Source: Mycobacterium sp. E1214
GTDB taxonomy: Bacteria > Actinomycetota > Actinomycetes > Mycobacteriales > Mycobacteriaceae
Length of the DNA stretch: 42,389 nucleotides
Assembly (NCBI RefSeq): GCF_001666755.1
Contig: NZ_LZJC01000114.1
Coordinates: forward strand, 1 to 42,389
Reading direction: 5' to 3'
Shown piece by piece: positions 1-10,736 of this stretch. Made by a program: the position numbers and the translations under genes. Under the pieces are notes generated by a model. That model was not told the origin of the DNA. It made no database searches and saw nothing but the letters and a program-made list of their open reading frames with translations. The stretch's first letter is position 1, and each line of letters opens with the position of its first letter.

Positions 1-77
1 AGGTCGTGCAGCCCCAGCACCGCGGTGATGCGTCCCGGCGCGGCGTCGACGTCGTCGACCGTGCTGACCGCGGAGTT
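1..77. repeat. Left arm of a 77-bp perfect inverted repeat
   Basis: Bases 1-77 are the exact reverse complement of 508-584 (base i pairs with base 585-i). Pairing breaks at 78/507. Because the match begins at base 1, the repeat may extend further left outside the window. The intervening 430 bases (78-507) are single-copy mctB coding sequence on the minus strand. Confidence 0.95.
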
Positions 78-521
78 GATGCCGGCGTCCGCCCGGGCGA
101 CCGCCACGGCGGCGCCGCCGGTCGACGAGCCGTCCCGCCCGGCGAGCAGGACCCCCGAGCCGTGCGGCGCCAGCGCCGCGGTGAAACGCGCCACGCTGGC
201 GCCCTGGTTGCCGGCGTCCGGGGCCAGCGCGCCGCCGGTGACGACGAGCGCGGCGTTGGCCGGCCCCAGGTGCTCGGTCGGCTGATAGGTGATGAACCCG
301 GTGTCGCGCAGCGCCGCGAGCACGGTGGCCCGCTGCGTGTCGTCCACGGGCGGCACCGCCGGATTCGGGTTGGCCAGCAGGGCGATGCCCAACAGGTCAC
401 CGGCCTGCGAACCCTGGTCGACGAGCTTGGTGCTCAACTGCTGCCCGGCGGGCAGGATCGACGAGTTCACCACGGTCAGCAATTTCTCCGCCGAGTTGGC
501 CTCGACGAACTCCGCGGTCAG
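1..521 (-). pseudogene. mctB: mctB internal to C-terminal segment in inverted orientation (partial, runs off left edge)
   Basis: Read on the minus strand, bases 521 to 1 encode a continuous MctB-like stretch: LTAEFVEANSAEKL, then ILPAGQQLSTKLVDQGSQAG, GFITYQPTEH, and STVDDVDAAPGRI up to GLHDL at base 1. MctB (Rv1698 family) is a mycobacterial outer-membrane-associated protein needed for copper tolerance. The normal N-terminal half is missing: upstream of LTAEF the sequence turns into the antisense of the gene's own 3' end. The reading is therefore a fragment created by a fold-back (see the 77-bp inverted repeat). The protein sequence itself shows no decay, which suggests a recent rearrangement or a laboratory/assembly chimera rather than an old pseudogene. 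Confidence 0.8.
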
Positions 522-584
522 CACGGTCGACGACGTCGACGCCGCGCCGGGACGCATCACCGCGGTGCTGGGGCTGCACGACCT
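508..584. repeat. Right arm of the 77-bp perfect inverted repeat
   Basis: Exact reverse complement of 1-77. Its inner 14 bases (508-521) pair with 64-77. In an intact mctB these 14 bases would be a short natural inverted repeat, one copy in the LTAEF codons and one in the NSAVS codons. That makes them the likely switch point of the rearrangement. Confidence 0.95.
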
Positions 585-654
585 GCTCAACGGCGGTCAC
601 GTGGGGCAATACGGCACCGGCCACGGTGCCGCCTCGCTCACAGTCGCCCAATAA
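508..654 (+). pseudogene. mctB: mctB C-terminal end (48 codons plus stop), in the native orientation upstream of pyrG
   Basis: Bases 508-654 read NSAVSTVDDVDAAPGRI, then LHDLLNGGHVGQYGTGHG and a stop at 652-654. This is the C-terminus of the copper-tolerance protein MctB, in the position expected from other mycobacteria, where mctB directly precedes pyrG on the same strand. Upstream of 508 the frame stops matching MctB, because the inverted internal segment begins there. The open frame can be extended back to about 289, but that part is the antisense of real MctB coding sequence. I call it the 3' end of a gene whose 5' part is not in the window. Confidence 0.8.
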
Positions 655-665
655 CCGTGCCGTAG

Positions 666-3149
<2,484 letters not shown>

Positions 3150-3153
<4 letters not shown>

Positions 3154-4091
3154 CGACGGTGGAGCTGGACCACCAACTCCAGGGCTACCTCGACCACCTG
3201 ACCATCGAGCGGGGCGTGGCGGCCAACACCCTGAGCTCCTACCGCCGCGACTTGCGGCGCTATAGCAAGCACCTGGTGGATCGCGGCATTTACGACCTGG
3301 CCAAGGTGGGCGAGAACGACGTCAGCGACTTCCTGGTGGCGCTGCGGCGGGGCGACCCGGACACCGGCGTCGCGGCCCTGTCTGCGGTGTCGGCGGCGCG
3401 GGCACTGATCGCGGTGCGCGGTTTGCATCGGTTCGCGGCGGCCGAAGGGCTGGCCGAGCTCGACGTGGCGCGGGGGGTCCGGCCGCCGACGCCGGGGCGT
3501 CGGCTGCCGAAAAGCCTGACCCTCGACCAGGTGTTGGCCCTGCTGGAGGCGGCCGGCGGCGAGAGCCCCGCCGACGGGCCGCTGACCCTGCGCAACCGCG
3601 CGCTGCTGGAGCTGCTGTACTCCACGGGCGCCCGGATCTCCGAGGCCGTCGGCCTCGACGTCGACGACGTCGACACGCAGGCCAGATCCGTGCTGCTGCA
3701 AGGCAAGGGCGGCAAGCAGCGGCTGGTGCCCGTCGGGCGCCCGGCGGTGCACGCGCTGGACGCCTACCTGGTGCGCGGCCGCACCGAGCTGGCCCGCCGC
3801 GGCCGGGGCACGCCCGCGATCTTCCTCAACGCGCGCGGCGGGCGGTTGTCGCGGCAGAGCGCGTGGCAGGTGTTGCAGGACGCCGCCGACCGCGCCGGCA
3901 TTACCTCCGGGGTCTCGCCGCACATGCTGCGACACTCCTTCGCCACCCACCTGCTCGAGGGCGGGGCCGACGTGCGTGTCGTGCAGGAATTGCTGGGCCA
4001 CGCCTCGGTGACCACCACGCAGATCTACACCATGGTGACGGTGCACGCGCTGCGCGAGGTGTGGGCCGGGGCGCACCCCCGCGCGCAGTAG
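3150..4091 (+). CDS. xerD: Site-specific tyrosine recombinase XerD
   Basis: XerD works with XerC to resolve chromosome dimers at dif during division. The 313 residues match mycobacterial XerD. The N-terminal SAM-like domain (about 1-95) begins with [13 protein letters not shown]. The C-terminal catalytic domain keeps all signature residues: Arg162 in STGARISE, a Lys in the LQGKGGKQR turn, His258 and Arg261 in HMLRH, His284 in LGHAS, and the nucleophile Tyr293 in QIYT. It starts with GTG overlapping the Nudix stop. Its place next to the conserved parA/scpAB block, and the absence of phage genes, argue for housekeeping XerD rather than a phage integrase. Confidence 0.95.
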
Positions 4092-4118
4092 ACGTCGCCG
4101 GGCGGTGCGATGGGCCGC

Positions 4119-4871
4119 TCAGCCTAGGTATTCCGACTCCAGCACCAGGTCGGAGACCAGCGACTGGTATTCCAGGTGCGCCTTGTGCTCGACGGTGTTC
4201 CATGACGTGCCCTGCTGGCGGCGCATGTATTCGCGATACTTCGGCGCCCCGGGCACCCGGACGTTGTCGGCGACGACCAGCGACCCCGGATGCAGCCAAC
4301 CCCGCGCCAGGATGCTCGACAGGTCGTCCAGATAGGCGTCCTTATCGTGGTCGAGGAACACGAAATCCAGTGCGCCGGAAGCGAAGCCGTGATTGGTAGC
4401 CAGCTCGTCGAGGGTCCGGCCGCCGTCGCCGATGGTGCCCACCACGCAGGTCACCCGATCGGCGACGCCGGCGTGCGCCCAGATCTGGCGGGCGTTGGCC
4501 GCGTTGGCCTCGGCGAGCTCGACCGACACCACCTGTGCGTCCGGTGCGGCCCGGGCGATGCGCAGCGCGCCGTAGCCGCAGTAGGTGCCCAGCTCCAGCG
4601 CGAGACGCGGATCGGCGCGGCGCACGGCCGCGTCCAAGATCTGCCCCTTCTCGTCGCCGACGTTGATCAGCAGCGACTCCTCGTAGGCGAACTTGTCGAT
4701 GGTGGCGAGGGTGTCGTCGACGTCACCCGGCCGGGCGTGACGCAGGACGTAGTCGACCGCGGCGGCCTCGCGGCCGTCGCCGATCTGGCCGGTCGTGGTG
4801 ATGTTGCGCGAGCCGAGGGCCATCCGCCAGAACGACCACCGCAGCAGGGGAACCCGTCGCTTGAGATCCAT
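4119..4871 (-). CDS. COMT-like SAM-dependent O-methyltransferase (Rv1703c family)
   Basis: A 250-residue class I methyltransferase related to catechol O-methyltransferase. The SAM-binding motif I reads LALELGTYCGYGA. The acidic metal-binding pair is in VFLDHDKDAY, and ADNVRVPGAP matches the COMT segment that holds the catechol-side metal ligands. The small-molecule substrate is unknown; in the family the enzyme moves a methyl group to a hydroxyl using Mg2+. The ATG at 4871 (MDLKRRVPLLRW) is preferred, because an extension upstream to 4982 would run into the divergent parA promoter region. It is convergent with xerD (27-base gap) and divergent from parA. In M. tuberculosis the same gene lies near here, so this is conserved synteny. 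Confidence 0.88.
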   Translation of the reverse strand: MDLKRRVPLLRWSFWRMALGSRNITTTGQIGDGREAAAVDYVLRHARPGDVDDTLATIDKFAYEESLLINVGDEKGQILDAAVRRADPRLALELGTYCGYGALRIARAAPDAQVVSVELAEANAANARQIWAHAGVADRVTCVVGTIGDGGRTLDELATNHGFASGALDFVFLDHDKDAYLDDLSSILARGWLHPGSLVVADNVRVPGAPKYREYMRRQQGTSWNTVEHKAHLEYQSLVSDLVLESEYLG

Positions 4872-5033
4872 AGGCCCAACCCTAGGCCTCACCAGCCGGC
4901 CGCCGGCAGCCGCGACTGGTGCTGTTGTGACGGGTGTGAAAGCTCTGCCGGAAACTGCGTCGAAAAGGCTTTTTGTGCGCATATCAGCTGGTCGATTGCC
5001 TGCGGGTCGCCCGGTTTCGTCGCGTCGACCCGT

Positions 5034-5039
5034 TAGACT
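5034..5039 (+). promoter_or_regulatory. Putative -10 element upstream of parA
   Basis: TAGACT fits the mycobacterial SigA -10 pattern TANNNT. Initiation 7-9 bases downstream would fall at 5046-5048, on the ATG of a nine-codon ORF (5048-5077). No convincing -35 is seen. This is inference from spacing only. Confidence 0.4.
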
Positions 5040-5047
5040 TTCCTGCG

Positions 5048-5077
5048 ATGTTCACCTTCCGAACACCCCCGCCATGA
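5048..5077 (+). CDS. Nine-codon leader ORF overlapping the parA start
   Basis: The ORF reads MFTFRTPPP and stops with a TGA at 5075-5077 that overlaps the parA ATG (5074-5076) as ATGA. parA itself has no Shine-Dalgarno sequence. A leaderless mRNA starting at the 5048 ATG, with termination-reinitiation at ATGA, would explain how parA is translated. The three terminal prolines could slow ribosomes. This is a hypothesis from the sequence; I know of no description of it. Confidence 0.35.
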   Translation: MFTFRTPPP

Positions 5078-5937
5078 CCGATCAGCCGGACAGCGGCGTC
5101 GAGCTCGGGCTGACCGGGCGGCCGCCTCGGGCGATCCCCGAGCCGCAGCCGCGCACCTCGCACGGCCCGGCCAAAGTCGTCGCGATGTGCAACCAGAAGG
5201 GCGGGGTCGGGAAGACCACCTCGACGATCAACCTCGGCGCCGCGCTCGCCGAATACGGGCGCCGGGTGCTGCTGGTGGACATGGATCCGCAGGGCGCGCT
5301 GTCCGCGGGTCTCGGCGTCCCGCACTACGAGCTGGAAAAGACGATCCACAACGTGCTGGTGGAGCCGCGCGTGTCGATCGATGACGTGCTGATCCAGAGC
5401 CGAGTCCGCTACATGGACCTGGTGCCCAGCAACATCGACCTGTCGGCCGCGGAGATCCAGCTGGTCAACGAGGTGGGGCGCGAGCAGACGCTGGGCCGGG
5501 CGCTGCACCCGGTGCTGGACCGCTACGACTACGTGCTGATCGACTGCCAGCCGTCACTGGGGCTGCTCACGGTCAACGGCCTGGCCTGCGCCGACGGCGT
5601 GGTGATCCCCACCGAGTGCGAGTTCTTCTCGTTGCGCGGCCTGGCGCTGTTGACCGACACCGTGGACAAGGTCCGCGACCGCCTCAACCCCAAGCTGGAG
5701 ATCAGCGGCATCCTGCTCACCCGGTACGACCCGCGCACGGTCAACGCCCGCGAGGTGATGGCCCGCGTCGTGGAACGCTTCGGCGACCTGGTCTTCGACA
5801 CGGTCATTACCCGGACGGTCCGATTTCCGGAGACCAGCGTGGCCGGCGAGCCGATCACCACCTGGGCGCCGAAGTCGGCCGGCGCCGCCGCCTACCGCGC
5901 ACTGGCGCGCGAGTTCATCGACCGTTTCGGCGCGTGA
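5074..5937 (+). CDS. parA: ParA-family chromosome partitioning ATPase (Soj-like, Rv1708 family)
   Basis: A 287-residue ParA/MinD-type ATPase. The deviant Walker A motif KGGVGKTT is at residues 42-49, with the signature lysine. VLLVDMDPQG follows as Walker A', and the Walker B-like strand is YVLIDCQPSLG. A variable N-terminal tail of about 30 residues includes LGLTGRPPRAIPEP, which is also present in the M. tuberculosis protein. Its position immediately before scpA and scpB, with a four-base GTGA overlap, links it to chromosome organisation; mycobacteria have a second, canonical parAB near the origin. The ATG at 5074 was chosen by similarity. It lacks a ribosome site but sits at the end of a short leader ORF. 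Confidence 0.93.
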   Translation: MTDQPDSGVELGLTGRPPRAIPEPQPRTSHGPAKVVAMCNQKGGVGKTTSTINLGAALAEYGRRVLLVDMDPQGALSAGLGVPHYELEKTIHNVLVEPRVSIDDVLIQSRVRYMDLVPSNIDLSAAEIQLVNEVGREQTLGRALHPVLDRYDYVLIDCQPSLGLLTVNGLACADGVVIPTECEFFSLRGLALLTDTVDKVRDRLNPKLEISGILLTRYDPRTVNAREVMARVVERFGDLVFDTVITRTVRFPETSVAGEPITTWAPKSAGAAAYRALAREFIDRFGA

Positions 5938-6752
5938 CGGGCGGCTCAGCCGCCGGCGAGGCGCCTCCCCAGACCGGCTTTCAGGTCCGCCTCACCAATT
6001 TCGAGGGGCCGTTCGACCTGCTGCTGCAGCTGATCTTCGCGCATCGGCTCGACGTCACCGAGGTCGCGCTACACCAGGTCACCGACGACTTCATCGCCTA
6101 CACCCGCGAGATCGGCGCCCGGCTGGACCTGGAGGAGACGACCGCGTTTCTGGTGGTCGCGGCCACGCTGCTGGACCTCAAGGCCGCCCGGCTGCTACCC
6201 GCCGGGCAGGTCGACGACGAGGAGGACCTGGCGCTGCTGGAGGTGCGCGACCTGCTCTTCGCGCGGCTGCTGCAGTACCGGGCGTTCAAGCACGTCGCGG
6301 AGATGTTCGCCGAGCTGGAGGCGACCGCGCTGCGCAGTTACCCGCGCGCGGTGTCGCTGGAGGACCGGTTCACCGAGCTGCTGCCCGAGGTGATGCTGGG
6401 CGTCGACGCCGAACGGTTCGCCCAGATCGCCGCGATCGCGTTCAGTCCGCGGCCCGCGCCCACCGTCGGCCTGGGGCACCTGCACGAGGTCGCGGTGTCG
6501 GTGCCCGAGCAGGCCCGCAAGCTGCTCGAGTTCCTCGAAGCGCGGGGCAGCGGCCAGTGGGCCACGTTCTCCGAGCTGGTCGCCGACTGCGGCGCACCCA
6601 TGGAGGTGGTCGGCCGGTTCCTGGCGCTGCTCGAACTGTATCGCTCGCGGGCGGTAGCATTCGACCAGTCGGAGCCGCTGGGCGTGCTCCAGATTTCGTG
6701 GACCGGTGAGCGTCCGATGAGCGAAGCCTTGGTAGAAGTGCGGGACGAATAG
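5934..6752 (+). CDS. scpA: Segregation and condensation protein A (kleisin)
   Basis: ScpA is the kleisin bridge of the SMC-ScpAB condensin complex that compacts and segregates the chromosome. The 272-residue protein has the conserved N-terminal FEGPFDLLLQLI segment that binds the SMC neck. It also has a central acidic linker (DDEEDLALLEVRDLL) and a C-terminal winged-helix region ending near VLQISWTGE. The GTG at 5934 overlaps the parA stop by four bases. The TAG stop abuts the scpB ATG directly (TAGATG), consistent with a parA-scpA-scpB-rluB-cmk-der operon. Confidence 0.95.
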   Translation: MTGGSAAGEAPPQTGFQVRLTNFEGPFDLLLQLIFAHRLDVTEVALHQVTDDFIAYTREIGARLDLEETTAFLVVAATLLDLKAARLLPAGQVDDEEDLALLEVRDLLFARLLQYRAFKHVAEMFAELEATALRSYPRAVSLEDRFTELLPEVMLGVDAERFAQIAAIAFSPRPAPTVGLGHLHEVAVSVPEQARKLLEFLEARGSGQWATFSELVADCGAPMEVVGRFLALLELYRSRAVAFDQSEPLGVLQISWTGERPMSEALVEVRDE

Positions 6753-7457
6753 ATGAGTGAAGAGCTGTCCGACGTCGATCTCGACTCGGATCTCGCCGGC
6801 ATCCCCGACATCGCCGAGGCGGCGCCCATGGACGCCGAGGAGCTCGGGTCGGTGCTGGAGGCGCTGCTGCTGGTCGTGGACACCCCGGTCGGCGTCGAGA
6901 CGCTGGGCGCGGTCACCGGGCAGCCGGTGTACCGCATCGCGGCCCGGCTGCAGCAGATGGCCGAGGAACTCGCGGGCCGCGACAGCGGCATCGACCTGCG
7001 GCAGACGGGCGAGGGCTGGCGCCTGTACACCCGCGCGCGGTTCGCGCCGTACGTCGAGAAGCTGTTGCTGGACGGCGCGCGCTCCAAGCTCACCCGGGCC
7101 GCGCTCGAGACGCTGGCCGTGGTCGCCTACCGCCAGCCGGTCACCCGCGCTCGGGTGAGCGCCGTGCGCGGCGTCAACGTGGACGCCGTGATGCGCACGC
7201 TGCTCGCCCGCGGGTTGATCACCGAGGCGGGGGTCGACGACGACACCGGGGCGGTCACCTTCGCCACCACCGAATTGTTCCTGGAGCGCTTGGGATTGAC
7301 GTCGCTGGCCGATCTGCCCGACATCGCGCCGCTGCTGCCCGACGTCGACACGATCGAAGACCTCAGCGAATCCCTGGACAGCGAACCGCGTTTCGTCAAG
7401 CTGTCCCGCGGTCGGGCGTCCGACGACGCGCCGACCTTCGACGTGGATCGGGATTGA
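6753..7457 (+). CDS. scpB: Segregation and condensation protein B
   Basis: ScpB is the second accessory subunit of the SMC condensin. It dimerises and binds the middle of ScpA through two winged-helix domains. In this 234-residue protein the family core runs from ELGSVLEALLLVVDTPV (about residue 29) through LETLAVVAYRQPVTRA and GVNVDAVMRTLLARGLI. The C-terminal tail is acidic and specific to actinobacteria (DVDTIEDLSESLD). The stop overlaps the rluB ATG by one base (TGATG). Confidence 0.95.
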   Translation: MSEELSDVDLDSDLAGIPDIAEAAPMDAEELGSVLEALLLVVDTPVGVETLGAVTGQPVYRIAARLQQMAEELAGRDSGIDLRQTGEGWRLYTRARFAPYVEKLLLDGARSKLTRAALETLAVVAYRQPVTRARVSAVRGVNVDAVMRTLLARGLITEAGVDDDTGAVTFATTELFLERLGLTSLADLPDIAPLLPDVDTIEDLSESLDSEPRFVKLSRGRASDDAPTFDVDRD

Positions 7458-8203
7458 TGGTCGACGAAGCGCAGGGCGTGCGGCTGCAGAAGGTGTTGTC
7501 CCAAGCCGGGATTGCCTCGCGACGTGCCGCCGAGAAGATGATCATCGACGGCCGCGTGGAGGTCGACGGGCAGGTGGTGACCGAGCTGGGCACCCGCGTC
7601 GACCCGGACGTCGCGGTGATCCGCGTCGACGGCGCCCGGGTGGCGCTCGACGAGTCACTGGTCTACCTGGCGCTGAACAAGCCACGCGGCATGCACTCCA
7701 CGATGTCCGACGACCGGGGGCGGCCGTGCATCGGCGACCTGGTCGAGCGGCGGGTTCGCGGCACCAAGAACCTGTTCCACGTCGGGCGGTTGGACGCCGA
7801 CACCGAGGGGTTGATCCTGTTGACCAACGACGGTGAGCTGGCGCACCGGCTGATGCACCCGTCGCACGAGGTGGCCAAGACGTACCTGGCGACGGTGACC
7901 GGCACGGTCCCGCGCGGGGTCGGCAAAAAGCTGCGCGCCGGAATCGAATTGGACGACGGGCTGGCCCGGGTCGACGACTTCGCGCTCGTGGACGCGATTC
8001 CGGGCAAGACGCTGGTGCGGGTGACCTTGCACGAGGGGCGTAACCGCATCGTGCGGCGGCTGTTGGCGGCGGCGGGCTTTCCCGTGGAGGCGTTGGTGCG
8101 CACCGACATCGGGCCGGTGGCGCTGGGCAAGCAGCGCCCGGGCAGCCTGCGGGCCCTGAGCCAGGGCGAGGTCGGCCAGCTGTACAAGGCGGTGGGACTG
8201 TGA
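7457..8203 (+). CDS. rluB: 23S rRNA pseudouridine synthase (RluB/RsuA family)
   Basis: A 248-residue RsuA/RluB-type pseudouridine synthase, which isomerises a specific uridine in ribosomal RNA. The N-terminal S4 RNA-binding domain is [20 protein letters not shown] with the following turn, ending near residue 65. The catalytic motif [12 protein letters not shown] carries the nucleophile Asp113, and the C-terminal motif [12 protein letters not shown] is conserved. The ATG at 7457 is preferred over the TTG one codon upstream because it gives the usual TGATG coupling with scpB. The exact target (RluB versus RsuA or RluE position) cannot be told from sequence alone. Confidence 0.92.
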   Translation: MVDEAQGVRLQKVLSQAGIASRRAAEKMIIDGRVEVDGQVVTELGTRVDPDVAVIRVDGARVALDESLVYLALNKPRGMHSTMSDDRGRPCIGDLVERRVRGTKNLFHVGRLDADTEGLILLTNDGELAHRLMHPSHEVAKTYLATVTGTVPRGVGKKLRAGIELDDGLARVDDFALVDAIPGKTLVRVTLHEGRNRIVRRLLAAAGFPVEALVRTDIGPVALGKQRPGSLRALSQGEVGQLYKAVGL

Positions 8204-8886
8204 GCGACGACGTGGTGATCGCCATCGACGGGCCCGCCGGTACCGGAAAGTCTTCCGTGTCAAGGGGATTGGCCGCCGAGCTGGGCGCCCGGTACCTCGA
8301 CACCGGGGCGATGTACCGGATGGTGACGCTGGCGGTGTTGCGGGCGGGGGCCGACCCGGCGGACGCTGAGGCCGTCGGGCGGATCGGGTCGGCGGCGCGG
8401 ATGTCGGTCGACTACGACCCGACCGGAGACCGGTATTTGCTTGAGGGTGAGGATGTTTCGGCCGAGATCCGCGGTGACGATGTCACCCGGGCCGTCTCTG
8501 CGGTGTCGTCGGTTCCCGCGGTGCGCACCCGGCTCGTCGGGCTGCAGCGGTCGATGGCCGAGGGGCCGGGCACCGTCGTCGTCGAGGGCCGCGACATCGG
8601 CACCGTCGTGTTGCCCGACGCCCCCGTGAAGATCTTTTTGACCGCGTCGGCCGAGACCCGCGCCCGGCGCCGCAACGACCAGAACGTGGCGGCGGGGTTG
8701 GCCGACGACTACGAGGCCGTGCTGGCCGATGTCCGCCGCCGCGACCACCTGGACTCCACCCGGGCGGTGTCGCCGCTGCGCGCCGCCGACGACGCGGTCG
8801 TGGTCGACACCAGCGAGATGACCGAGCAGCAGGTGATCGCCCACGCGGTCGAGCTGGTGCAGCAACGAAGCGGAGCGATGCGGTGA
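8200..8886 (+). CDS. cmk: Cytidylate kinase
   Basis: CMP/dCMP kinase of nucleotide salvage, 228 residues. The P-loop GPAGTGKSS is at about residues 11-19. The LDTGAMYR motif binds nucleoside monophosphate, and [11 protein letters not shown] carries the CMP-contacting Arg and Asp. The lid lies in RARRRNDQN. The start GTG overlaps the rluB stop (GTGA) and the stop overlaps the GTG of der in the same way. The cmk-der pair is conserved in actinobacteria. Confidence 0.96.
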   Translation: MSDDVVIAIDGPAGTGKSSVSRGLAAELGARYLDTGAMYRMVTLAVLRAGADPADAEAVGRIGSAARMSVDYDPTGDRYLLEGEDVSAEIRGDDVTRAVSAVSSVPAVRTRLVGLQRSMAEGPGTVVVEGRDIGTVVLPDAPVKIFLTASAETRARRRNDQNVAAGLADDYEAVLADVRRRDHLDSTRAVSPLRAADDAVVVDTSEMTEQQVIAHAVELVQQRSGAMR

Positions 8887-10283
8887 GCCAGGACGGCACC
8901 TGGAGCGACGAAAGCGACTGGGAGTACGGCGAATCCGGCGGCGACGAGCTGCCGGAGGCGGGGCCCGCGCCGGTGGTGGCCGTGGTGGGCCGGCCCAACG
9001 TCGGCAAGTCGACGTTGGTGAACCGGATCCTGGGCCGGCGCGAGGCGGTGGTGCAGGACGTTCCCGGGGTGACGCGCGACCGGGTGTCCTACGAGGCGCT
9101 GTGGACCGGGCGCCGGTTCATGGTGCAGGACACCGGCGGCTGGGAACCCGACGCGAAGGGCCTGCAGCAGTTGGTGGCCGAACAGGCGTCGGTGGCCATG
9201 CGCACGGCCGACGCGGTGATCCTAGTGGTCGACGCGACTGTCGGTGCGACGTCGGCCGACGAGGCCGCCGCGCGGATTCTGTTGCGGTCGGGCAAGCCGG
9301 TCTTCCTGGCCGCCAACAAGGTCGACAACGATAAGGCGGAGGCCGACGCCGCGGCGCTGTGGTCGCTGGGGCTGGGGGAGCCGCACGCCATCAGCGCGAT
9401 GCACGGCCGCGGCGTGGCCGATCTGCTCGACGAGGTGCTGGCCGCGCTGCCGGAGGTCTCCGAGGTGGCGCCCGCGCCGGGCGGTCCGCGGCGGGTGGCG
9501 CTGGTCGGCAAGCCCAATGTCGGCAAGAGCTCGCTGCTGAACAAGCTTGCGGGGGACCAGCGTTCGGTGGTGCACGACGTCGCCGGGACGACGGTGGACC
9601 CGGTGGACTCGCTGATCGAGCTGGGGGACCGGGTGTGGCGGTTCGTCGACACCGCGGGCCTGCGGCGCAAGGTGGGGCAGGCCAGCGGGCACGAGTTCTA
9701 CGCCTCGGTGCGCACCCACTCGGCCATCGACGCGGCCGAGGTGGTGGTGGTGCTGATCGACGGCTCGCAGCCGCTGACCGAACAGGACCAGCGGGTGCTG
9801 ACCATGGTCATCGAGGCCGGGCGGGCGCTGGTGTTGGCGTTCAACAAGTGGGACCTGGTCGACGAGGACCGGCGCGAGCTGCTGGAGCGCGAGATCGACC
9901 GCGAGCTGGTGCAGCTGCGCTGGGCGCCGCGGGTCAACATCTCCGCCAAGACCGGCCGCGCCGTGCAGAAGCTGGTGCCGGCCATGGAGACCGCGCTGGC
10001 GTCGTGGGACGCCCGGATCGCGACCGGGCCGCTGAACGCCTGGCTCAAGGAGGTGGTGGCGGCGACGCCGCCGCCGGTGCGGGGCGGCAAGCAGCCGCGC
10101 ATCCTGTTCGCCACGCAGGCCACCGCCCGCCCGCCGACGTTCGTGTTGTTCACCACCGGGTTCCTGGAGGCCGGGTATCGGCGGTTCCTGGAGCGACGGC
10201 TGCGCGAGGCGTTCGGCTTCGAGGGGTCGCCGATCCGGATCAACGTACGGGTGCGGGAGAAGCGCGGGGCGCGGCGGCGCTGA
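8883..10283 (+). CDS. der: Ribosome assembly GTPase Der (EngA)
   Basis: Der is an essential GTPase with two tandem G domains that helps mature the 50S subunit. In the 466 residues, G domain 1 has GRPNVGKST (36-44), DTGGW and NKVD. G domain 2 has GKPNVGKSS (from residue 209), DTAGLRRK and NKWD. The C-terminal KH-like domain includes RPPTFVLF and ends [16 protein letters not shown]. An acidic N-terminal tail of about 30 residues precedes domain 1, as in other mycobacteria. It is the last gene of the operon; the next 339 bases contain no gene before the tRNA. Confidence 0.97.
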   Translation: MSQDGTWSDESDWEYGESGGDELPEAGPAPVVAVVGRPNVGKSTLVNRILGRREAVVQDVPGVTRDRVSYEALWTGRRFMVQDTGGWEPDAKGLQQLVAEQASVAMRTADAVILVVDATVGATSADEAAARILLRSGKPVFLAANKVDNDKAEADAAALWSLGLGEPHAISAMHGRGVADLLDEVLAALPEVSEVAPAPGGPRRVALVGKPNVGKSSLLNKLAGDQRSVVHDVAGTTVDPVDSLIELGDRVWRFVDTAGLRRKVGQASGHEFYASVRTHSAIDAAEVVVVLIDGSQPLTEQDQRVLTMVIEAGRALVLAFNKWDLVDEDRRELLEREIDRELVQLRWAPRVNISAKTGRAVQKLVPAMETALASWDARIATGPLNAWLKEVVAATPPPVRGGKQPRILFATQATARPPTFVLFTTGFLEAGYRRFLERRLREAFGFEGSPIRINVRVREKRGARRR

Positions 10284-10327
10284 ATCGGGTGTGCCTTGCG
10301 GGGCCGGCGTCTTCCCGGGGGCCGGTC

Positions 10328-10437
10328 GTATGTCTGTCTCCCCGGCGTGTGGGCGTCTGTCTCCCCGGCCCCCGGGCGCCTCTTTCCCGGGCCCTGGGCG
10401 CCTGCCCCCGGCCCCCGGCCGCCTCTCTGCCAGGACA
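10328..10437. repeat. Imperfect GC-rich tandem repeats of about 21-25 bases
   Basis: Downstream of der, the phrase TCTCCCCGGC followed by a variable GC tract and GGGCGCC recurs roughly four times with drift (units near 10330, 10355, 10380 and 10402). It is non-coding in all frames I consider plausible. The function is unknown; it may be a slippage-prone spacer or part of the der transcription end. Confidence 0.5.
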
Positions 10438-10445
10438 GGACCGAA

Positions 10446-10526
10446 GTGCCCGCCTCATAGCGACAACGCGTGCCGGTGCCACCCGTCGCTGCCCGTCCGC
10501 CGCGGTTGTCGCTGTGAGGCGGGCAC
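10446..10526. repeat. Interrupted palindrome, 22-base arms with one mismatch and a 37-base spacer
   Basis: Arms 10446-10467 and 10505-10526 are reverse complements apart from one T/C difference. The outer ends read GTGCCCGCCT and AGGCGGGCAC; the inner ends read GCGACAAC and GTTGTCGC. RNA from either strand could form a long stem. No T-run follows, so a classical terminator is unlikely. It resembles a dispersed intergenic palindromic element, but copies elsewhere cannot be tested here. Confidence 0.65.
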
Positions 10527-10622
10527 CCGACATGCCAGATGCGGAGCCGGGGCCGCGGAGGTGAAGCGGCCTCGCGCGCATGCGGTAGGCTTTCGACCTG
10601 CTGCCGGTGATGCTGGCGGCTG

Positions 10623-10696
10623 CGGGCTGTGGCGCAGTTTGGTAGCGCACTTGACTGGGGGTCAAGTGGTCGCAGGTTCAAATCCTGTCAGCCCGA
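10623..10696 (+). tRNA. tRNA-Pro, anticodon GGG
   Basis: A complete cloverleaf can be drawn: acceptor CGGGCTG with CAGCCCG, D stem GCGC/GCGC, anticodon stem CTTGA/TCAAG with loop CTGGGGG (anticodon GGG), T stem GCAGG/CCTGT with loop TTCAAAT, and discriminator A. The 74 bases lack an encoded CCA. TAGGCT at 10586-10591 could be the -10 of its own promoter. Accessory genes begin just downstream. Confidence 0.96.
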
Positions 10697-10736
10697 CAAG
10701 ACAACGTGGACAGCGACGTCGAGCGCGCCCCATTGG

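Noticed and set aside
1..521. Programmed inversion of mctB between the 14-base inverted repeats
   Set aside because: After a simple flip the sequence left of base 64 would be MctB N-terminal coding. It is instead an inverted copy of the downstream C-terminal part, and no invertase is nearby.
6..665. A 219-codon plus-strand frame and other frames over bases 1-665
   Set aside because: Arg/Gly-rich composition, and they run antisense or out of frame to recognisable MctB coding sequence on both strands.
10446..10526. Intrinsic terminator for the der operon
   Set aside because: The 37-base spacer is too long and there is no downstream T-run.
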